In this document: in pieces, positions 46,404 to 55,302 of the stretch
Numbering within the stretch: position 1 is the first letter of the stretch
Layout: every line of letters begins with the position of its first letter
Translations under genes and position numbers: made by a program
The notes under the pieces: model-generated
Told to the model about the DNA's origin: nothing
The model's input: only the letters and a program-made list of their open reading frames with translations
Databases searched by the model: none
From: Kamptonema formosum PCC 10802
GTDB taxonomy: Bacteria; Cyanobacteriota; Cyanobacteriia; Cyanobacteriales; Oscillatoriaceae
DNA: 63,291 bases
NCBI RefSeq assembly: GCF_000332335.1
Contig: NZ_KB235950.1
Span: forward strand, 262,027 to 325,317
Reading direction: 5' to 3'

Positions 46404-47423
46404 ATGATGACTCAGGGACCGGCCCTTGGCGGGCGCTACCAGATTATCAAGTTGCTGGGTAAAGGCGGGTTTGGCGAAACCTATCTCGCCAAAGACACCC
46501 ACCTACCTGGCCATCCCCTGCGGGTGGTCAAGAGACTCCAGCCCCAGTCCAGCGATCCCTTTGTCCTGCAAACGGCTAGCCGGCTGTTTGAGACGGAGGC
46601 GGAAATCCTGTACAAACTAGGCAAGCATGACCGAATTCCCGAACTCTTCGCCCACTTCCAGGAAAATCAAGAGTTCTATCTTGTCCAAGAATATATTGAA
46701 GGGCACGACCTCACTAAGGAAATTATACCGGTAAAACAGCTAAGTGAGACTGAGGTAACAGAACTGTTGCGCGGTATTTTGGAAGTCCTGGAATTTGTCC
46801 ACCGGCACAAGATCATCCACCGCGATATCAAACCCGCCAATTTAATCCGACGCGCCAAAGATGGGAAAATTGTCCTCATCGACTTTGGGGCGGTGAAACA
46901 AATCAGCACCCAGATACATGCTCAAGGGCAATTCAATGGAACAGTTCCCATCGGCACAGAGGGCTATATGCCCAGCGAACAATCGAAAGGGCATCCCAAA
47001 TTGTGCAGCGATATCCATGCAGTGGGAATGGTGTGTATTGAAGCCCTCACCGGGGTGTTGCCCAATCAGCTACCAACAGATCCCAACACCCTGGAAGTCA
47101 TCTGGCAATACCGGGTTTCAGTCAGCCCAAAGTTAGCCACAATTTTAGATAAAATGGTACGCTATCACTTCAAAGAGCGCTACCCATCCGCATCGGAAGT
47201 CTTGGCGGATATTAACGCCCAAATGACATTACCGGCACCCCCCACAGTACCTCTCCCTCCACCCCCGCCACCCCAAACACCCAAATTCCTCTGGTTAGCT
47301 GGAATTGCCTTGGCAATCGCCGCAATAGCCGGAATTGTTATCCCAAAACTTATCCCTCAACCTGTTATATCACCCTACCCGCCAAATCCCAAACCTTCCC
47401 CAACTGATAAAATTATCTGGTAA
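46404..47423 (+). CDS. Membrane-anchored serine/threonine protein kinase
   Basis: A 339-aa Hanks-type kinase: glycine loop LLGKGGFGETYLA, ATP-binding Lys in RVVKRL (near 39), catalytic loop IIHRDIKPANLI (near 138), DFG in IDFGAVKQ and activation segment GTEGYMPSEQ. After a proline-rich linker (PPTVPLPPPPPP) comes one membrane segment (FLWLAGIALAIAAIAGIVIP) and a short Pro-rich tail. Cyanobacterial kinases of this layout often accompany COP23 and protease genes. The extracytoplasmic part is too short for a sensor domain, so the input signal is unclear. Confidence 0.9.
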   Translation: MMTQGPALGGRYQIIKLLGKGGFGETYLAKDTHLPGHPLRVVKRLQPQSSDPFVLQTASRLFETEAEILYKLGKHDRIPELFAHFQENQEFYLVQEYIEGHDLTKEIIPVKQLSETEVTELLRGILEVLEFVHRHKIIHRDIKPANLIRRAKDGKIVLIDFGAVKQISTQIHAQGQFNGTVPIGTEGYMPSEQSKGHPKLCSDIHAVGMVCIEALTGVLPNQLPTDPNTLEVIWQYRVSVSPKLATILDKMVRYHFKERYPSASEVLADINAQMTLPAPPTVPLPPPPPPQTPKFLWLAGIALAIAAIAGIVIPKLIPQPVISPYPPNPKPSPTDKIIW

Positions 47424-47988
47424 AGAAGAGTGCCGGTTTGTTAGGGGTGCCGGCAAAATATAGCCGGCCTCATATTAGTGAGGTGCATAAAAACCCGGCG
47501 ATCGTAGGGGCGGGTCCCCGTGCTATCGGTGTCAACTTAAACTGTGTCCCGCAGTCTCTCGGCGGTTGAAACCGCAGCTATACAGACAAAACCCGCCTGC
47601 GCGGGTTTTAAGATTCTAGCTCTTTTCTTAAGTCCGCGAAGGCGGACTTCGTTTGTATAGCCGCGATTTCAATCGCCGGGAGCTTAAGTTGACGCCGATG
47701 GTCCCCGTGCCCGCCCCCTTTCGGGGGGAGCGTACCTCATTCAACTGACCGCCGCTCTGCCTAACCAGCCGGCAAATTCAGACTGCCGGCTTTACAATTC
47801 TTAATCGTGCCGGCTTCCTGCTGGCGTTGACAGGCGTCCCCAAAGCCAATACCCTGAAAAGATTCGGCAGAAGTGCCGGTGACTCAACCGCAATTAGGCA
47901 CCGCAATTGGCAGATTCCCAATCCCCAATGCCCCATGCCCAATGCCCCATGCCCAATCCCCAATCCCCAAAATCCGTATCCCCGCAAA
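47424..47988. other. Repeat-rich intergenic DNA
   Basis: No gene. Two inverted copies of the GCGATTTCAATCGC/CCCGCGNAGGCGGG repeat face each other at about 47556-47690. An STRR heptamer run (CCCCAATG/CCCCATG) is at 47930-47978, ending directly before the next start codon. Confidence 0.75.
47930..47978. repeat. Short tandem heptamer repeat (STRR-like)
   Basis: Repeated CCCCAATGCCCCATGCCCAATG units, the same family as at 4016-4050. It lies immediately upstream of the gene at 47989, in the place of its ribosome binding site. Confidence 0.8.
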
Positions 47989-48312
47989 ATGCCTCTCAAG
48001 ATTGTTGAAAACTTCGACAGCAGCTTTACCCTCGAACCGGCAGCAAAAGAAACCCTCTTCAACTTATTGAAGGGTGAAGCTTTCCTCCAGCAAGTCGCCG
48101 AAAATGCCACATCTAAAAGTGTGGAATTCACCGAACTCATATTCCAGCCGGTGCCCTACAGCACAGCCACCCCCAAAGGAATGCCGGCGGAATTTGAGCC
48201 CTACTACCAGTCGGCGGATCATATCATAATCAACGTCCCGCCAAACTTCATGTTCAAAGCCAAAATATTCAACCCCAGCCGCCTCTGCGCTATTTATCGC
48301 CAAGTGAGATAA
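47989..48312 (+). CDS. Conserved-looking protein of unknown function
   Basis: A 107-aa soluble protein starting MPLKIVENFDSSFTLEPAAK, followed by LLKGEAFLQQVAENATSKSV and ending SRLCAIYRQVR. The longer ORF from 47827 runs through STRR repeat DNA and is rejected. I do not recognise the family. It ends 7 bp before the GIY-YIG gene, so they are one operon. No ribosome binding site is evident because the repeat abuts the start. Confidence 0.65.
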   Translation: MPLKIVENFDSSFTLEPAAKETLFNLLKGEAFLQQVAENATSKSVEFTELIFQPVPYSTATPKGMPAEFEPYYQSADHIIINVPPNFMFKAKIFNPSRLCAIYRQVR

Positions 48313-48319
48313 TACCCCC

Positions 48320-48865
48320 ATGACAGCAGGAACAGACATTCCCTCCCTCGCCACTCTGGAATACATGCCCTACCTGGATGCCGGCGGTCAAATCCCCGAG
48401 GAATTTCAGGGAAAAATCGGCGTCTACGCCATATTCGATGCCGAAAAAGTGCTACAATATGTAGGGTACTCTCGCGACGTGTCTCTCAGCCTCAAGCAGC
48501 ACCTCGTGCGATCGCCCCAGCAGTGCTACTGGCTGAAAGCCCAAACGATCGAACGCCCCAGCCGCACCATTCTAGAAACTATCCGCGAGTCTTGGATTGC
48601 CGAAAATGGCGCACCACCGGCAGGAAATGCCGGTGACGAAGCGAAATGGACTCAGGCGATTGATGTTAGAATGCTGATGACGCCTGAAGAAAAGGCGAAT
48701 TATGAAAAGGCTGCCGGTCAAGAATTGGAACAGGTAAAAGTGCTAAAACAAGTAGCGCGGCGGGTTCAAGCTGATATTTTAGCATCCCTAGAAGCCCGTG
48801 GCGTGCGAATGGAACTTCGCTTCAATCCCAAAATCAAAGAAAACGGCTTGCTGGATTTAAAGTAA
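48320..48865 (+). CDS. GIY-YIG domain protein
   Basis: A 181-aa protein whose residues about 35-100 form a GIY-YIG fold: GVYAIFDAEKVLQYVGYSRD carries a VYAI and YVGYS pair, followed by an LKQHL helix and ESWIAENGAP in the position of the metal-binding Glu region. Some motif residues differ from active nucleases (Phe for Tyr after Ile, and no clear catalytic Arg at the usual spot), so catalysis is uncertain. Single-domain versions like this are widespread in cyanobacteria. It overlaps the end of the operon with the 47989 gene. Confidence 0.75.
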   Translation: MTAGTDIPSLATLEYMPYLDAGGQIPEEFQGKIGVYAIFDAEKVLQYVGYSRDVSLSLKQHLVRSPQQCYWLKAQTIERPSRTILETIRESWIAENGAPPAGNAGDEAKWTQAIDVRMLMTPEEKANYEKAAGQELEQVKVLKQVARRVQADILASLEARGVRMELRFNPKIKENGLLDLK

Positions 48866-48876
48866 GCCGCGCAATT

Positions 48877-48907
48877 GAAAAACCGACTTTCTTCAAGAAA
48901 GCCGGTT
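48877..48907 (-). terminator. Bidirectional hairpin between GIY-YIG and rplL genes
   Basis: AACCGACTTTCTT/AAGAAAGCCGGTT stem; on the minus strand it is followed by TTTTTC, so it can terminate the ribosomal protein operon transcript. Confidence 0.6.
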
Positions 48908-48956
48908 ATACCCTCGTTCCCAACGAGGAATCATTCTACTAATCGGGAAAACTCGC

Positions 48957-49020
48957 TCTATTCTTAGCCCGCGAAGGCGGGCTTCGTTTGTATAGCCGCG
49001 ATTTCAATCGCCTGGAACCT
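48957..49020. repeat. Dispersed palindromic repeat copy
   Basis: A TTAGCCCGCGAAGGCGGGCT stem followed by TTGTATAGCCGCGATTTC and AATCGCC, a copy of the family that is dense at 41-42 kb. It lies downstream of rplL. Confidence 0.8.
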
Positions 49021-49137
49021 GGCCAAACGTGTGGGCATCTCACCATCGAGACACCGGCACCCACCGGCACACACCGGCTACCGCTCACTCCCCCTCTCCC
49101 CTTGTGGGAGAGGGGGTTGGGGGGTGAGGGGGAATTT

Positions 49138-49530
49138 CTACTTGACAGAAGCCTTAGCACCGGCTTCTTCAAGCTGCTTCTTGATATCAGCCGCAGCATC
49201 CTTAGCCACCGCTTCCTTAACCGGCTTCGGCGTAGATTCCACCAAGTCCTTGGCTTCTTTCAAACCCAAGCCGGTGATAGCGCGCACCACCTTAAGAATA
49301 GCAATCTTCTTGTCAGCAGGAACCTCTTCCAGGATAACGCTGAACTCAGTTTGCTCTTCCACCGGCTCAGGAGCTGCAGCAGCGGCTGCAGGGGCCATCA
49401 TCATCATACCGCCGGCAGGCGCAGCCGCGCTCACCCCGAAAGCTTCCTCAATCTGCTTCACCAGCTCAGCAGCTTCCAGCAGAGTCAGACCTTTTAGTTT
49501 CTCCAAAATTTCATCAGTTGCAGCAGACAT
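49138..49530 (-). CDS. rplL: 50S ribosomal protein L7/L12
   Basis: A 130-aa L12. The N-terminal dimerisation domain ([20 protein letters not shown]) is followed by an Ala/Met-rich hinge ([17 protein letters not shown]) and the C-terminal factor-binding domain ([36 protein letters not shown]). Multiple copies form the ribosomal stalk that recruits translation factors. It follows rplJ by 72 bp. Length and motifs are normal for cyanobacteria. Confidence 0.98.
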   Translation of the reverse strand: MSAATDEILEKLKGLTLLEAAELVKQIEEAFGVSAAAPAGGMMMMAPAAAAAAPEPVEEQTEFSVILEEVPADKKIAILKVVRAITGLGLKEAKDLVESTPKPVKEAVAKDAAADIKKQLEEAGAKASVK

Positions 49531-49602
49531 TGATTAACTCCTGTGTTGAACGTTCTAAAGCGATCCGTTATCCGTCAAAAAGCAAACAATTAGGCAGCCG
49601 GC

Positions 49603-50199
49603 TTATTCCGCAGCCGGTTCTTCCGCAGCGGGCGCTTCTGCAGCCGGTTCTTCCGCAGCCGGTTCTTCCCCACTGCTCTTGTCCTTATCAGCAACAGCCT
49701 GCAAACCGCGAGCGATCGATGCCGGCACTTCCTTGATGCCCACAGCAATCTTGGTCGCCAGCCCATTGATAGCCCCGGCGATTTGCGCCATCAGCTGTTC
49801 CTTGGATGGCAAATCCGCAATTGCCTTAACATCAGCTTCCTTGAGAAGCCGCCCTTCCATCACGCCGCCCTTCAGTTCAGTCTTCTTGGTGGCTTTTTGG
49901 AAGTCTTGATAGGCTTTGATGGCACCGCCGATATCGTCTTTGACGAGCAAGAACGCCGAAGAACCCTCCAGCAACTCCTGCATCGGCTGCCATTGCTTGT
50001 CACCCTCAACCGCAATTCGCATCAGCGTGTTTTTGGTGACTTTGCACACCGCGCCTTTCGGGCGCAGCCGCCTGCGCAAATCCGTAATTTCCGAGACAGT
50101 TAGACCTTTGTAGTCGATCACAACTGCAATTTGCGACTCGCTCAAAGTTTCTTTGAGTTCGGCGATAATCGCATTTTTGTTCTCTACTGTTCTCCCCAC
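49603..50199 (-). CDS. rplJ: 50S ribosomal protein L10
   Basis: A 198-aa L10, beginning [20 protein letters not shown], with [20 protein letters not shown]. It anchors L12 dimers to the ribosome. The C-terminus carries an Ala/Glu-rich extension with repeated [13 protein letters not shown] units, about 20 residues beyond the usual end. A GGAGGTGAAATTAGC ribosome binding site precedes the ATG. Upstream is a structured leader expected to mediate feedback by L10-L12. Confidence 0.98.
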   Translation of the reverse strand: MGRTVENKNAIIAELKETLSESQIAVVIDYKGLTVSEITDLRRRLRPKGAVCKVTKNTLMRIAVEGDKQWQPMQELLEGSSAFLLVKDDIGGAIKAYQDFQKATKKTELKGGVMEGRLLKEADVKAIADLPSKEQLMAQIAGAINGLATKIAVGIKEVPASIARGLQAVADKDKSSGEEPAAEEPAAEAPAAEEPAAE

Positions 50200-50224
50200 G
50201 CTAATTTCACCTCCTTAACTGGGA

Positions 50225-50470
50225 ACCCCCTAATTTTGAACCCTGAATTTAGATTGCGAAACCCAATTCAAATTTCAAAATTAACCAATCAAAAACCCCG
50301 GACATTTGTCTCCTGCCGGGGTTCCGCGCACCCCTGATGGCGTGCAGTCACCTGCCGCTGGCGGCGGCAGCACTGGCCATTCAGGGTATTGGGGCGCAAA
50401 CCTCGGCAGGAAATTAAGCCACAGGCACCTGCTGTCTTAGGCAATTGCCTATTCAGTTCACTTTTACTTT
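50225..50470 (-). ncRNA. L10 leader (ribosomal protein autoregulatory RNA)
   Basis: The non-coding stretch before rplJ contains several pairing segments (for example GCCTAAGACAGCAGGTGCC, GCTGCCGCCGCC with GGCGGCGG, and the GC stem at 50291-50325), at the place where the L10-L12 binding leader lies in many bacteria. The assignment rests on position and structure; the exact boundaries are uncertain. Confidence 0.6.
50291..50325 (-). terminator. Attenuator-like terminator in the L10 leader
   Basis: On the minus strand GGAACCCCGG...CCGGGGTTTTT forms a 9-bp GC-rich stem followed by a T-run. It lies about 90 bp before rplJ and could attenuate rplJL transcription. Confidence 0.65.
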
Positions 50471-50521
50471 TGACTTGACAAATCTGAACTGATTTGCTAT
50501 CGAGATTTCCTTCTCTACAAT

Positions 50522-50580
50522 TAGCCCGCGCAGGCGGGCTTTGTTTGTATAGCCGCGATTTTCAATCGCCGGGAAACTCT
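50522..50580. repeat. Dispersed palindromic repeat copy
   Basis: A TAGCCCGCGCAGGCGGGCT stem, TTGTTTGTATAGCCGCGATT and CAATCGCCGGG, between rplA and rplJ. Confidence 0.8.
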
Positions 50581-50596
50581 CGATTCAAAATTTTCT

Positions 50597-51313
50597 TCAG
50601 GCGGCTTCATTCAGCTTCATGTCGCGCAGGGCGTTGATGTCCAGTTGAATCGACGGGCCCATCGTAGCGCTGACATAGAAAGTGCGCCAGTAGCGACCTT
50701 TAGCACCTGAGGGGCGGTTGCGGTCAATGGTTTCTTGCAGCGCCTTCAAGTTCACGAGCAGGTCATCGGCAGTAAACGCCGCTTTGCCAAACATAACGTG
50801 AACGATGCCGGTGCGGTCCGCCCGAAACTCCAGCTTACCAGCTTTGAACTCCGCAATCGCACTCGCCAGATCGAATGTTACCGTACCGCCTTTGGGGGAT
50901 GGCATCAAACCGCGCGGACCGAGTAGTTTCCCGAGTTTGGCCACTTGAGGCATCACATCCGGCGTTGCGATCAGCTTGTCAAAGTCCATCCGCCCTTGCT
51001 GGATTTCGGCGATCAGCTCTTCCGAACCCACAATATCCGCACCGGCACTGGTGGCTTCTTGCACCTTTTCCCCCCGCGCAATCACCGCCACGCGCACGGT
51101 CTGGCCCGTTCCCTTGGGCAGCACCACCGTCGTCCGCAGCTGCTGGTCCGTGTACTTGGGGTCAATCCCCAGGCGGATGTGGGCTTCTGCTGATTCCGGG
51201 AACTTGGCTGTGGCTGTCTCTTTTAACAGGTTCAGCGCATCCAGTGGCTGGTACAGCCGGTCTTCAACTTTTTTGTTCAGTTCGCGCAATCGGCGCGAAA
51301 TTTTTTTCGCCAT
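50597..51313 (-). CDS. rplA: 50S ribosomal protein L1
   Basis: A 238-aa L1, [20 protein letters not shown]..., with the family segments [33 protein letters not shown] and GTVTFD. It forms the L1 stalk that helps release deacylated tRNA, and in many bacteria represses its own operon. It lies 125 bp downstream of rplK. Length is normal. Confidence 0.98.
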   Translation of the reverse strand: MAKKISRRLRELNKKVEDRLYQPLDALNLLKETATAKFPESAEAHIRLGIDPKYTDQQLRTTVVLPKGTGQTVRVAVIARGEKVQEATSAGADIVGSEELIAEIQQGRMDFDKLIATPDVMPQVAKLGKLLGPRGLMPSPKGGTVTFDLASAIAEFKAGKLEFRADRTGIVHVMFGKAAFTADDLLVNLKALQETIDRNRPSGAKGRYWRTFYVSATMGPSIQLDINALRDMKLNEAA

Positions 51314-51438
51314 CTGTGTCTCCTGGGGTGCTTAGCGAGGCCATGCCTCTCCCCCGATAATTCATTTTACGGTTAAACGGCTAAAACCTGTGAGAGTGTC
51401 GCGCCGGTAACGGCATTGCGCTCACACCAGCCCTATCC

Positions 51439-51864
51439 CTAGTCAGCCACCGAAACGCCCATATTCCGGGCGGTGCCTTCCACGATTCTCATCGCCGCCT
51501 CCACATCATTAGCGTTGAGGTCAGGCATTTTCTTTTCGGCGATCTCCCGCAGCTGAGCCCGGGTAATCGACCCGACTTTGGTGCGGTTCGGCTGGCCCGA
51601 GCCGCGCTCAATCCCCGCAGCCTTGCGAATCAGCACTGAAGCCGGCGGCGTCTTCAGAACAAATGTAAAGCTCCTGTCTTCATAGACAGAAATTTCCACC
51701 GGCACCACTAGACCTACTTGGTCAGCTGTTCTGGCGTTATATTCTTTGCAGAACGCCATAATATTTACGCCGTGCTGACCCAGCGCTGGCCCGATGGGAG
51801 GTGCCGGATTGGCCTTCCCCGCCGTGATGGCCAACTTCACCACCGCAACTACTTTCTTTGCCAT
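51439..51864 (-). CDS. rplK: 50S ribosomal protein L11
   Basis: A 141-aa L11 starting [20 protein letters not shown], with [20 protein letters not shown] and the C-terminal rRNA-binding part ending [12 protein letters not shown]. It binds the GTPase-associated centre of 23S rRNA. It begins 7 bp after nusG ends, so they are co-transcribed. Confidence 0.98.
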   Translation of the reverse strand: MAKKVVAVVKLAITAGKANPAPPIGPALGQHGVNIMAFCKEYNARTADQVGLVVPVEISVYEDRSFTFVLKTPPASVLIRKAAGIERGSGQPNRTKVGSITRAQLREIAEKKMPDLNANDVEAAMRIVEGTARNMGVSVAD

Positions 51865-51871
51865 CTACCTG

Positions 51872-52507
51872 TCAGTGTTTTTGAACCTGATTAAACTCCA
51901 ACTCTACTGGCGTATCCCGTCCAAAGATTGAGAGCAATACTTTTAGCTTACCCCGTTCCGGACTCACTTCTATCACTTCGCCTTCAAAATCTTTGAATGG
52001 CCCTGACAGCACAATCACCTTGTCGCCAACGCCCGTGCTAATTTTGAGGACCGGCTCTTGTTCGCGCGCTTGCCTGAAGATCCGCTCCACTTCTGAAGCG
52101 CTCAGCGGCACCGGCTTGACGTGTCCGCGCCCTCTTCCGTAGCGGCGCTTCTGTTCCGCCCCCACGAAGTTAATCACATTTGGGGTGTTTTTCACCACCT
52201 GCCAGCTTTCATCGTCCATCACCATTGAGACGAGGACATAGCCGGGGAAGACTTTCTCGTCCGTTTGCTGGCGATAGCCATCCTTGCGGATTTTGATCGC
52301 CGCACTCTGGGGGATCTCCACCTGGAAAATCCTGTCCCCAACGTCTAGCGTTTGAATCCGCTGCTCCAGGTTCGTCTTCACCCGCTTCTCACAGCCAGAC
52401 GCGACCTGAACCGCATACCACCGCGCCTCGGGTAGAGACGCCGCCTTTTGCAGATCCGGTTCAGCCCGTTTCTTTGAAACGCGCGATTCTTCTGATGCAA
52501 AACTCAT
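51872..52507 (-). CDS. nusG: Transcription termination/antitermination factor NusG
   Basis: A 211-aa NusG with an NGN domain (ARWYAVQVASGCEKRVKTNL, FPGYVLVSMVMDDESW) and a C-terminal KOW domain (GDKVIVLSGPFKDFEGEV). It binds RNA polymerase and couples it to translation or Rho. The N-terminal extension of about 27 residues (MSFASEESRVSKKRAEPD...) is longer than in Escherichia coli. Its ATG overlaps the secE stop as ATGA. Confidence 0.98.
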   Translation of the reverse strand: MSFASEESRVSKKRAEPDLQKAASLPEARWYAVQVASGCEKRVKTNLEQRIQTLDVGDRIFQVEIPQSAAIKIRKDGYRQQTDEKVFPGYVLVSMVMDDESWQVVKNTPNVINFVGAEQKRRYGRGRGHVKPVPLSASEVERIFRQAREQEPVLKISTGVGDKVIVLSGPFKDFEGEVIEVSPERGKLKVLLSIFGRDTPVELEFNQVQKH

Positions 52508-52731
52508 CTAAACACCTGTAAAGCTACCCAAGCAAATAAGTTATCCACCAGGTAGATGAATGTTGCCGCCAGAGTTACCATCAACAGCACGCCTAGCGAT
52601 TCGCTGATCAGCTGCTGCCGCGAAGGCCAAACGACTTTAGCGAGTTCCTCTTTGGTTTCGTCAAAAAAGGTGCCAATGTTAAACCCCGCCGGAGGGGTTT
52701 GCTGAATTTCAGCTTCGTTTTTCTTTGCCAT
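52504..52731 (-). CDS. secE: Preprotein translocase subunit SecE
   Basis: A 75-aa single-span SecE: a cytoplasmic amphipathic part (FDETKEELAKVVWPSRQQLI) containing the conserved VWPSR, followed by one membrane segment (SLGVLLMVTLAATFIYLVDN). It stabilises SecY. The stop overlaps nusG by 4 bp, so the two are translationally coupled. Confidence 0.97.
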   Translation of the reverse strand: MAKKNEAEIQQTPPAGFNIGTFFDETKEELAKVVWPSRQQLISESLGVLLMVTLAATFIYLVDNLFAWVALQVFR

Positions 52732-53189
52732 CTTCTTGCGGCCTCGCTCTTGGGATCGCTACAGGCTATATTTTATCGCTTTCCGGGTCTTGCCCCCTTC
52801 TGGAGGGCGGTTAAGCCTCCAGTTTTTCTCCGCCTGCCGGCCTTCAACTGGCCCACCTGTCCCGGCCCGATGTTCCGGAGGGCGGCTTTCGGAGCAATCC
52901 CTTTCTTTTCCCCCTTGCCCCCTCTCCCCAGTGGTTAACCCACCTTCCCCCGACAGGGAGGGGGTTTGGGGCTCGGGTCGCGCTTTGGCCGGTCCCGATA
53001 TTTTCTATCTCGGACCTGCCAGTAGCGGCTGCTCACCTACCGGCTGGATGTCCAGCCCCCGCCACGCCAGTGCGCGCGCGGTCAGTTAGTGACTCCTATG
53101 ACAATTCTACCCGAAATTTTACCACTTTGATGCGCGTTTTGCATCTAGCCAGCTGCTTTCGGGCAGGACTGCTCTTCGACCTTGTTCAG
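52732..53189. other. Intergenic region between secE and tRNA-Trp
   Basis: About 460 bp without a gene. Small ORFs on the plus strand are Pro/Ser-rich and unsupported. The promoter of the secE-nusG operon should lie here; a T-run-rich segment at 53100-53125 is compatible. Confidence 0.5.
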
Positions 53190-53262
53190 CGCGCCCTGGA
53201 GGATTTGAACCCCCGACATCAGGTTTTGGAGACCTGCGTTCTACCAACTGAACTAAGAGCGC
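53190..53262 (-). tRNA. trnW: tRNA-Trp (CCA anticodon)
   Basis: The minus strand folds into a cloverleaf with acceptor stem GCGCTCT/AGGGCGC, D arm TTCAGTTGGTAGAA, anticodon loop CTCCAAA (anticodon CCA) and T arm GGGGGTTCAAATCCTCC, with discriminator base G. CCA is not encoded. A tRNA-Trp just upstream of secE is the usual arrangement in cyanobacteria. Confidence 0.97.
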
Positions 53263-53358
53263 ACGGGGCACGACTCTGAGCTTGGCTCTCATCTGCCTGT
53301 CTAATTTAGTATAACGCATCGCTGCGTTATTGGCTAGACTGCCAAGCCAGAATTTTTT

Positions 53359-53721
53359 CTAAACACTTTTGTCGAACCGCTGCTTGAGCCTGGTTGCCTT
53401 GCCAACCCGATTCCGCAAGAAATACAGTTTAGCACGGCGTACCACACCGCGACGCAGGACTTTGACGCTTTCAATCCGGGGGGAGTGGATCAGGAAAACC
53501 CGCTCGACGCCCACCCCTTGGAAGATGCGGCGCACGGTAATGGTGGTGTTGAGCCCCCCATTGCGCTTGGCAATCACGGTTCCCTCGTAAGGCTGAACCC
53601 GCTCTTTGCCGCCCTCTACAATCTTAACGCCCACTTTGACAGTATCGCCAATGTGGATGTCCGGCAGATTGGTTTTCAGTTGCTCCGCTTCGATGGAGCG
53701 GATAATCGCTTCAGCATTCAT
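53359..53721 (-). CDS. rplS: 50S ribosomal protein L19
   Basis: A 120-aa L19 starting [20 protein letters not shown] at 53721, with [19 protein letters not shown] and [20 protein letters not shown]. The ORF extends to 53739, but MNAxxII is the usual start. It sits at the 30S-50S interface. It is transcribed in the same direction as tRNA-Trp and secE. Confidence 0.97.
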   Translation of the reverse strand: MNAEAIIRSIEAEQLKTNLPDIHIGDTVKVGVKIVEGGKERVQPYEGTVIAKRNGGLNTTITVRRIFQGVGVERVFLIHSPRIESVKVLRRGVVRRAKLYFLRNRVGKATRLKQRFDKSV

Positions 53722-53880
53722 AACGCTATAAAAACTCACAATCGTCTATTGTATATCGCTGCCTGACAAAAAGTCAAGAACATTCTTGAAAAATTTTTCC
53801 GCCACCGGGGAGCGGGGGGTGTGGCCAGGGGGAGAGCCGGCTAGACCATCTAAAATCTAAAATCTAAACCTAAAACCGAC

Positions 53881-55302
53881 ATGACAGTCCTGCTTGCCCT
53901 TCTGGCCTTTTATCTGGCCTGGAATCTGGGGGCGAACGACGTGGCCAACTCGATGGGCACCTCTGTGGGGTCAAAGGCGCTCACCCTGCGCCAAGCCCTG
54001 ACAATTGCCGGCATCTTGGAGTTCACCGGCGCGGTATTATTGGGCGAAAGGGTATCCGCAACACTGGCCACTAAAATCGTCAATCCCGCTGAGTTTGTCG
54101 GCTCGACCGGGGTGCTGCTGACCGGCATGGTATCCGTCACCCTCGCCTGCGGGCTGTGGGTGCAAGTGGCCACCCTGCGGGGCTGGCCTGTTTCCTCCTC
54201 CCACGCTATTGTAGGGGCAATCGCCGGCTTCAGCTGGGTGGCTGGGGGTGCCGGTGCGGTGCGCTGGTCACAAATTGGCACCATCTCCCTGATCTGGGTG
54301 GTGACACCGGCAGTCAGCGCCGCCATTTCAGCCGGCCTGTACAGCCTGGTCAAGCGCTGGATTCTCGACAGCCCGGAACCCGCACAGCAACTGTACGAGT
54401 GGGTTCCCTGGCTCTCGGCGCTGCTGCTGGGCGTCTTTGGGTCGCTGGCACTGCCGGCTCTCAGCGCACCGGCACAGGCGTGGATCGCACAGCGGTTCGC
54501 TGTGGCGATTCCCCCTCACGATATCTCCCTCGCCTTGGGTGCCGGCGCTGCAGTTGGCCTGACCCTAGTCAGCTGGCGGCTGCTGGACACATTAGGGGCG
54601 AGCCCAGGGGCGGCGGGTGGGGCTAAAGCCCAACTACAAACCTTAGGGCTAAAGCCCAGCTGCAAAGGGGAAACCGGTGGGGCTAAAGCCCAACTACAAA
54701 CCCTGGGGCTAAAGCCGAACGACAAACAGGAAACTGGTGAGCCAGAACCCAAGTCAGTGGAAGCTGTGGAGCGGTTGCTGGCGCGGTTTCAAATCCTCAG
54801 CGCCTGTTTTGTGGCTTTCGCTCACGGCTCCAATGATGTGGGGAATGCGGTGGCTCCCCTCGCCGCTATCGATTATATCCTGCGCACCGGCTCGGTTCCC
54901 AGCGCCAATTTCTCAGTCCCGTTTTGGATTCTGGTGCTGGGCGGTGCCGGCATTGTCGCCGGTTTGGCCGTGTTGGGCAAAAACGTGATTGCTACAGTTG
55001 GGGAGGGGATTATTCCCCTGCAGCCGAGTGGGGGATTCTGCGCCGAACTGGCCACCGCCACCACGGTTTTGCTCGCTTCCCGTTGGGGGCTGCCGGTTTC
55101 CACCTCTCACGCCCTTGTGGGCGGCGTTGCCGGCATTGGACTTGTGGGCAGCTGGTCGAAAACTGGCTCGCGGACCGCCATTCGCTGGGAAACTGTGCGG
55201 GGAATCGTCTTGGCGTGGCTGATTACGGTTCCCATCGCTGCCGGTCTGGGTGCCGGCATCTTTACCATTGCTCGCAGTCTGGGGGGTGGGGCTTGGGGGT
55301 GA
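53881..55302 (+). CDS. PiT-family inorganic phosphate transporter
   Basis: A 473-aa Pho4/PiT permease with about eleven membrane segments and both copies of the family signature: NLGANDVANSMGTSVGSKAL near the N-terminus and AHGSNDVGNAVAPL in the second half. It carries phosphate with H+ or Na+. In the central cytoplasmic loop (about residues 240-285) it contains two copies of GGAKAQLQTLGLKP, which are the translation of a dispersed DNA repeat inserted in frame. The ATG follows an AT-rich stretch without a strong ribosome binding site. It is a single gene, divergent in direction from the ribosomal block. Confidence 0.92.
   Translation: MTVLLALLAFYLAWNLGANDVANSMGTSVGSKALTLRQALTIAGILEFTGAVLLGERVSATLATKIVNPAEFVGSTGVLLTGMVSVTLACGLWVQVATLRGWPVSSSHAIVGAIAGFSWVAGGAGAVRWSQIGTISLIWVVTPAVSAAISAGLYSLVKRWILDSPEPAQQLYEWVPWLSALLLGVFGSLALPALSAPAQAWIAQRFAVAIPPHDISLALGAGAAVGLTLVSWRLLDTLGASPGAAGGAKAQLQTLGLKPSCKGETGGAKAQLQTLGLKPNDKQETGEPEPKSVEAVERLLARFQILSACFVAFAHGSNDVGNAVAPLAAIDYILRTGSVPSANFSVPFWILVLGGAGIVAGLAVLGKNVIATVGEGIIPLQPSGGFCAELATATTVLLASRWGLPVSTSHALVGGVAGIGLVGSWSKTGSRTAIRWETVRGIVLAWLITVPIAAGLGAGIFTIARSLGGGAWG
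54616..54717. repeat. Two in-frame copies of a dispersed repeat within the PiT gene
   Basis: GGTGGGGCTAAAGCCCAACT followed by ACAAACC and GGGCTAAAGCC, at about 54616-54655 and 54675-54714. The same repeat occurs outside genes at about 40850-40877 (GTTTGTAGTTGGGCTTTAGC). Confidence 0.85.
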
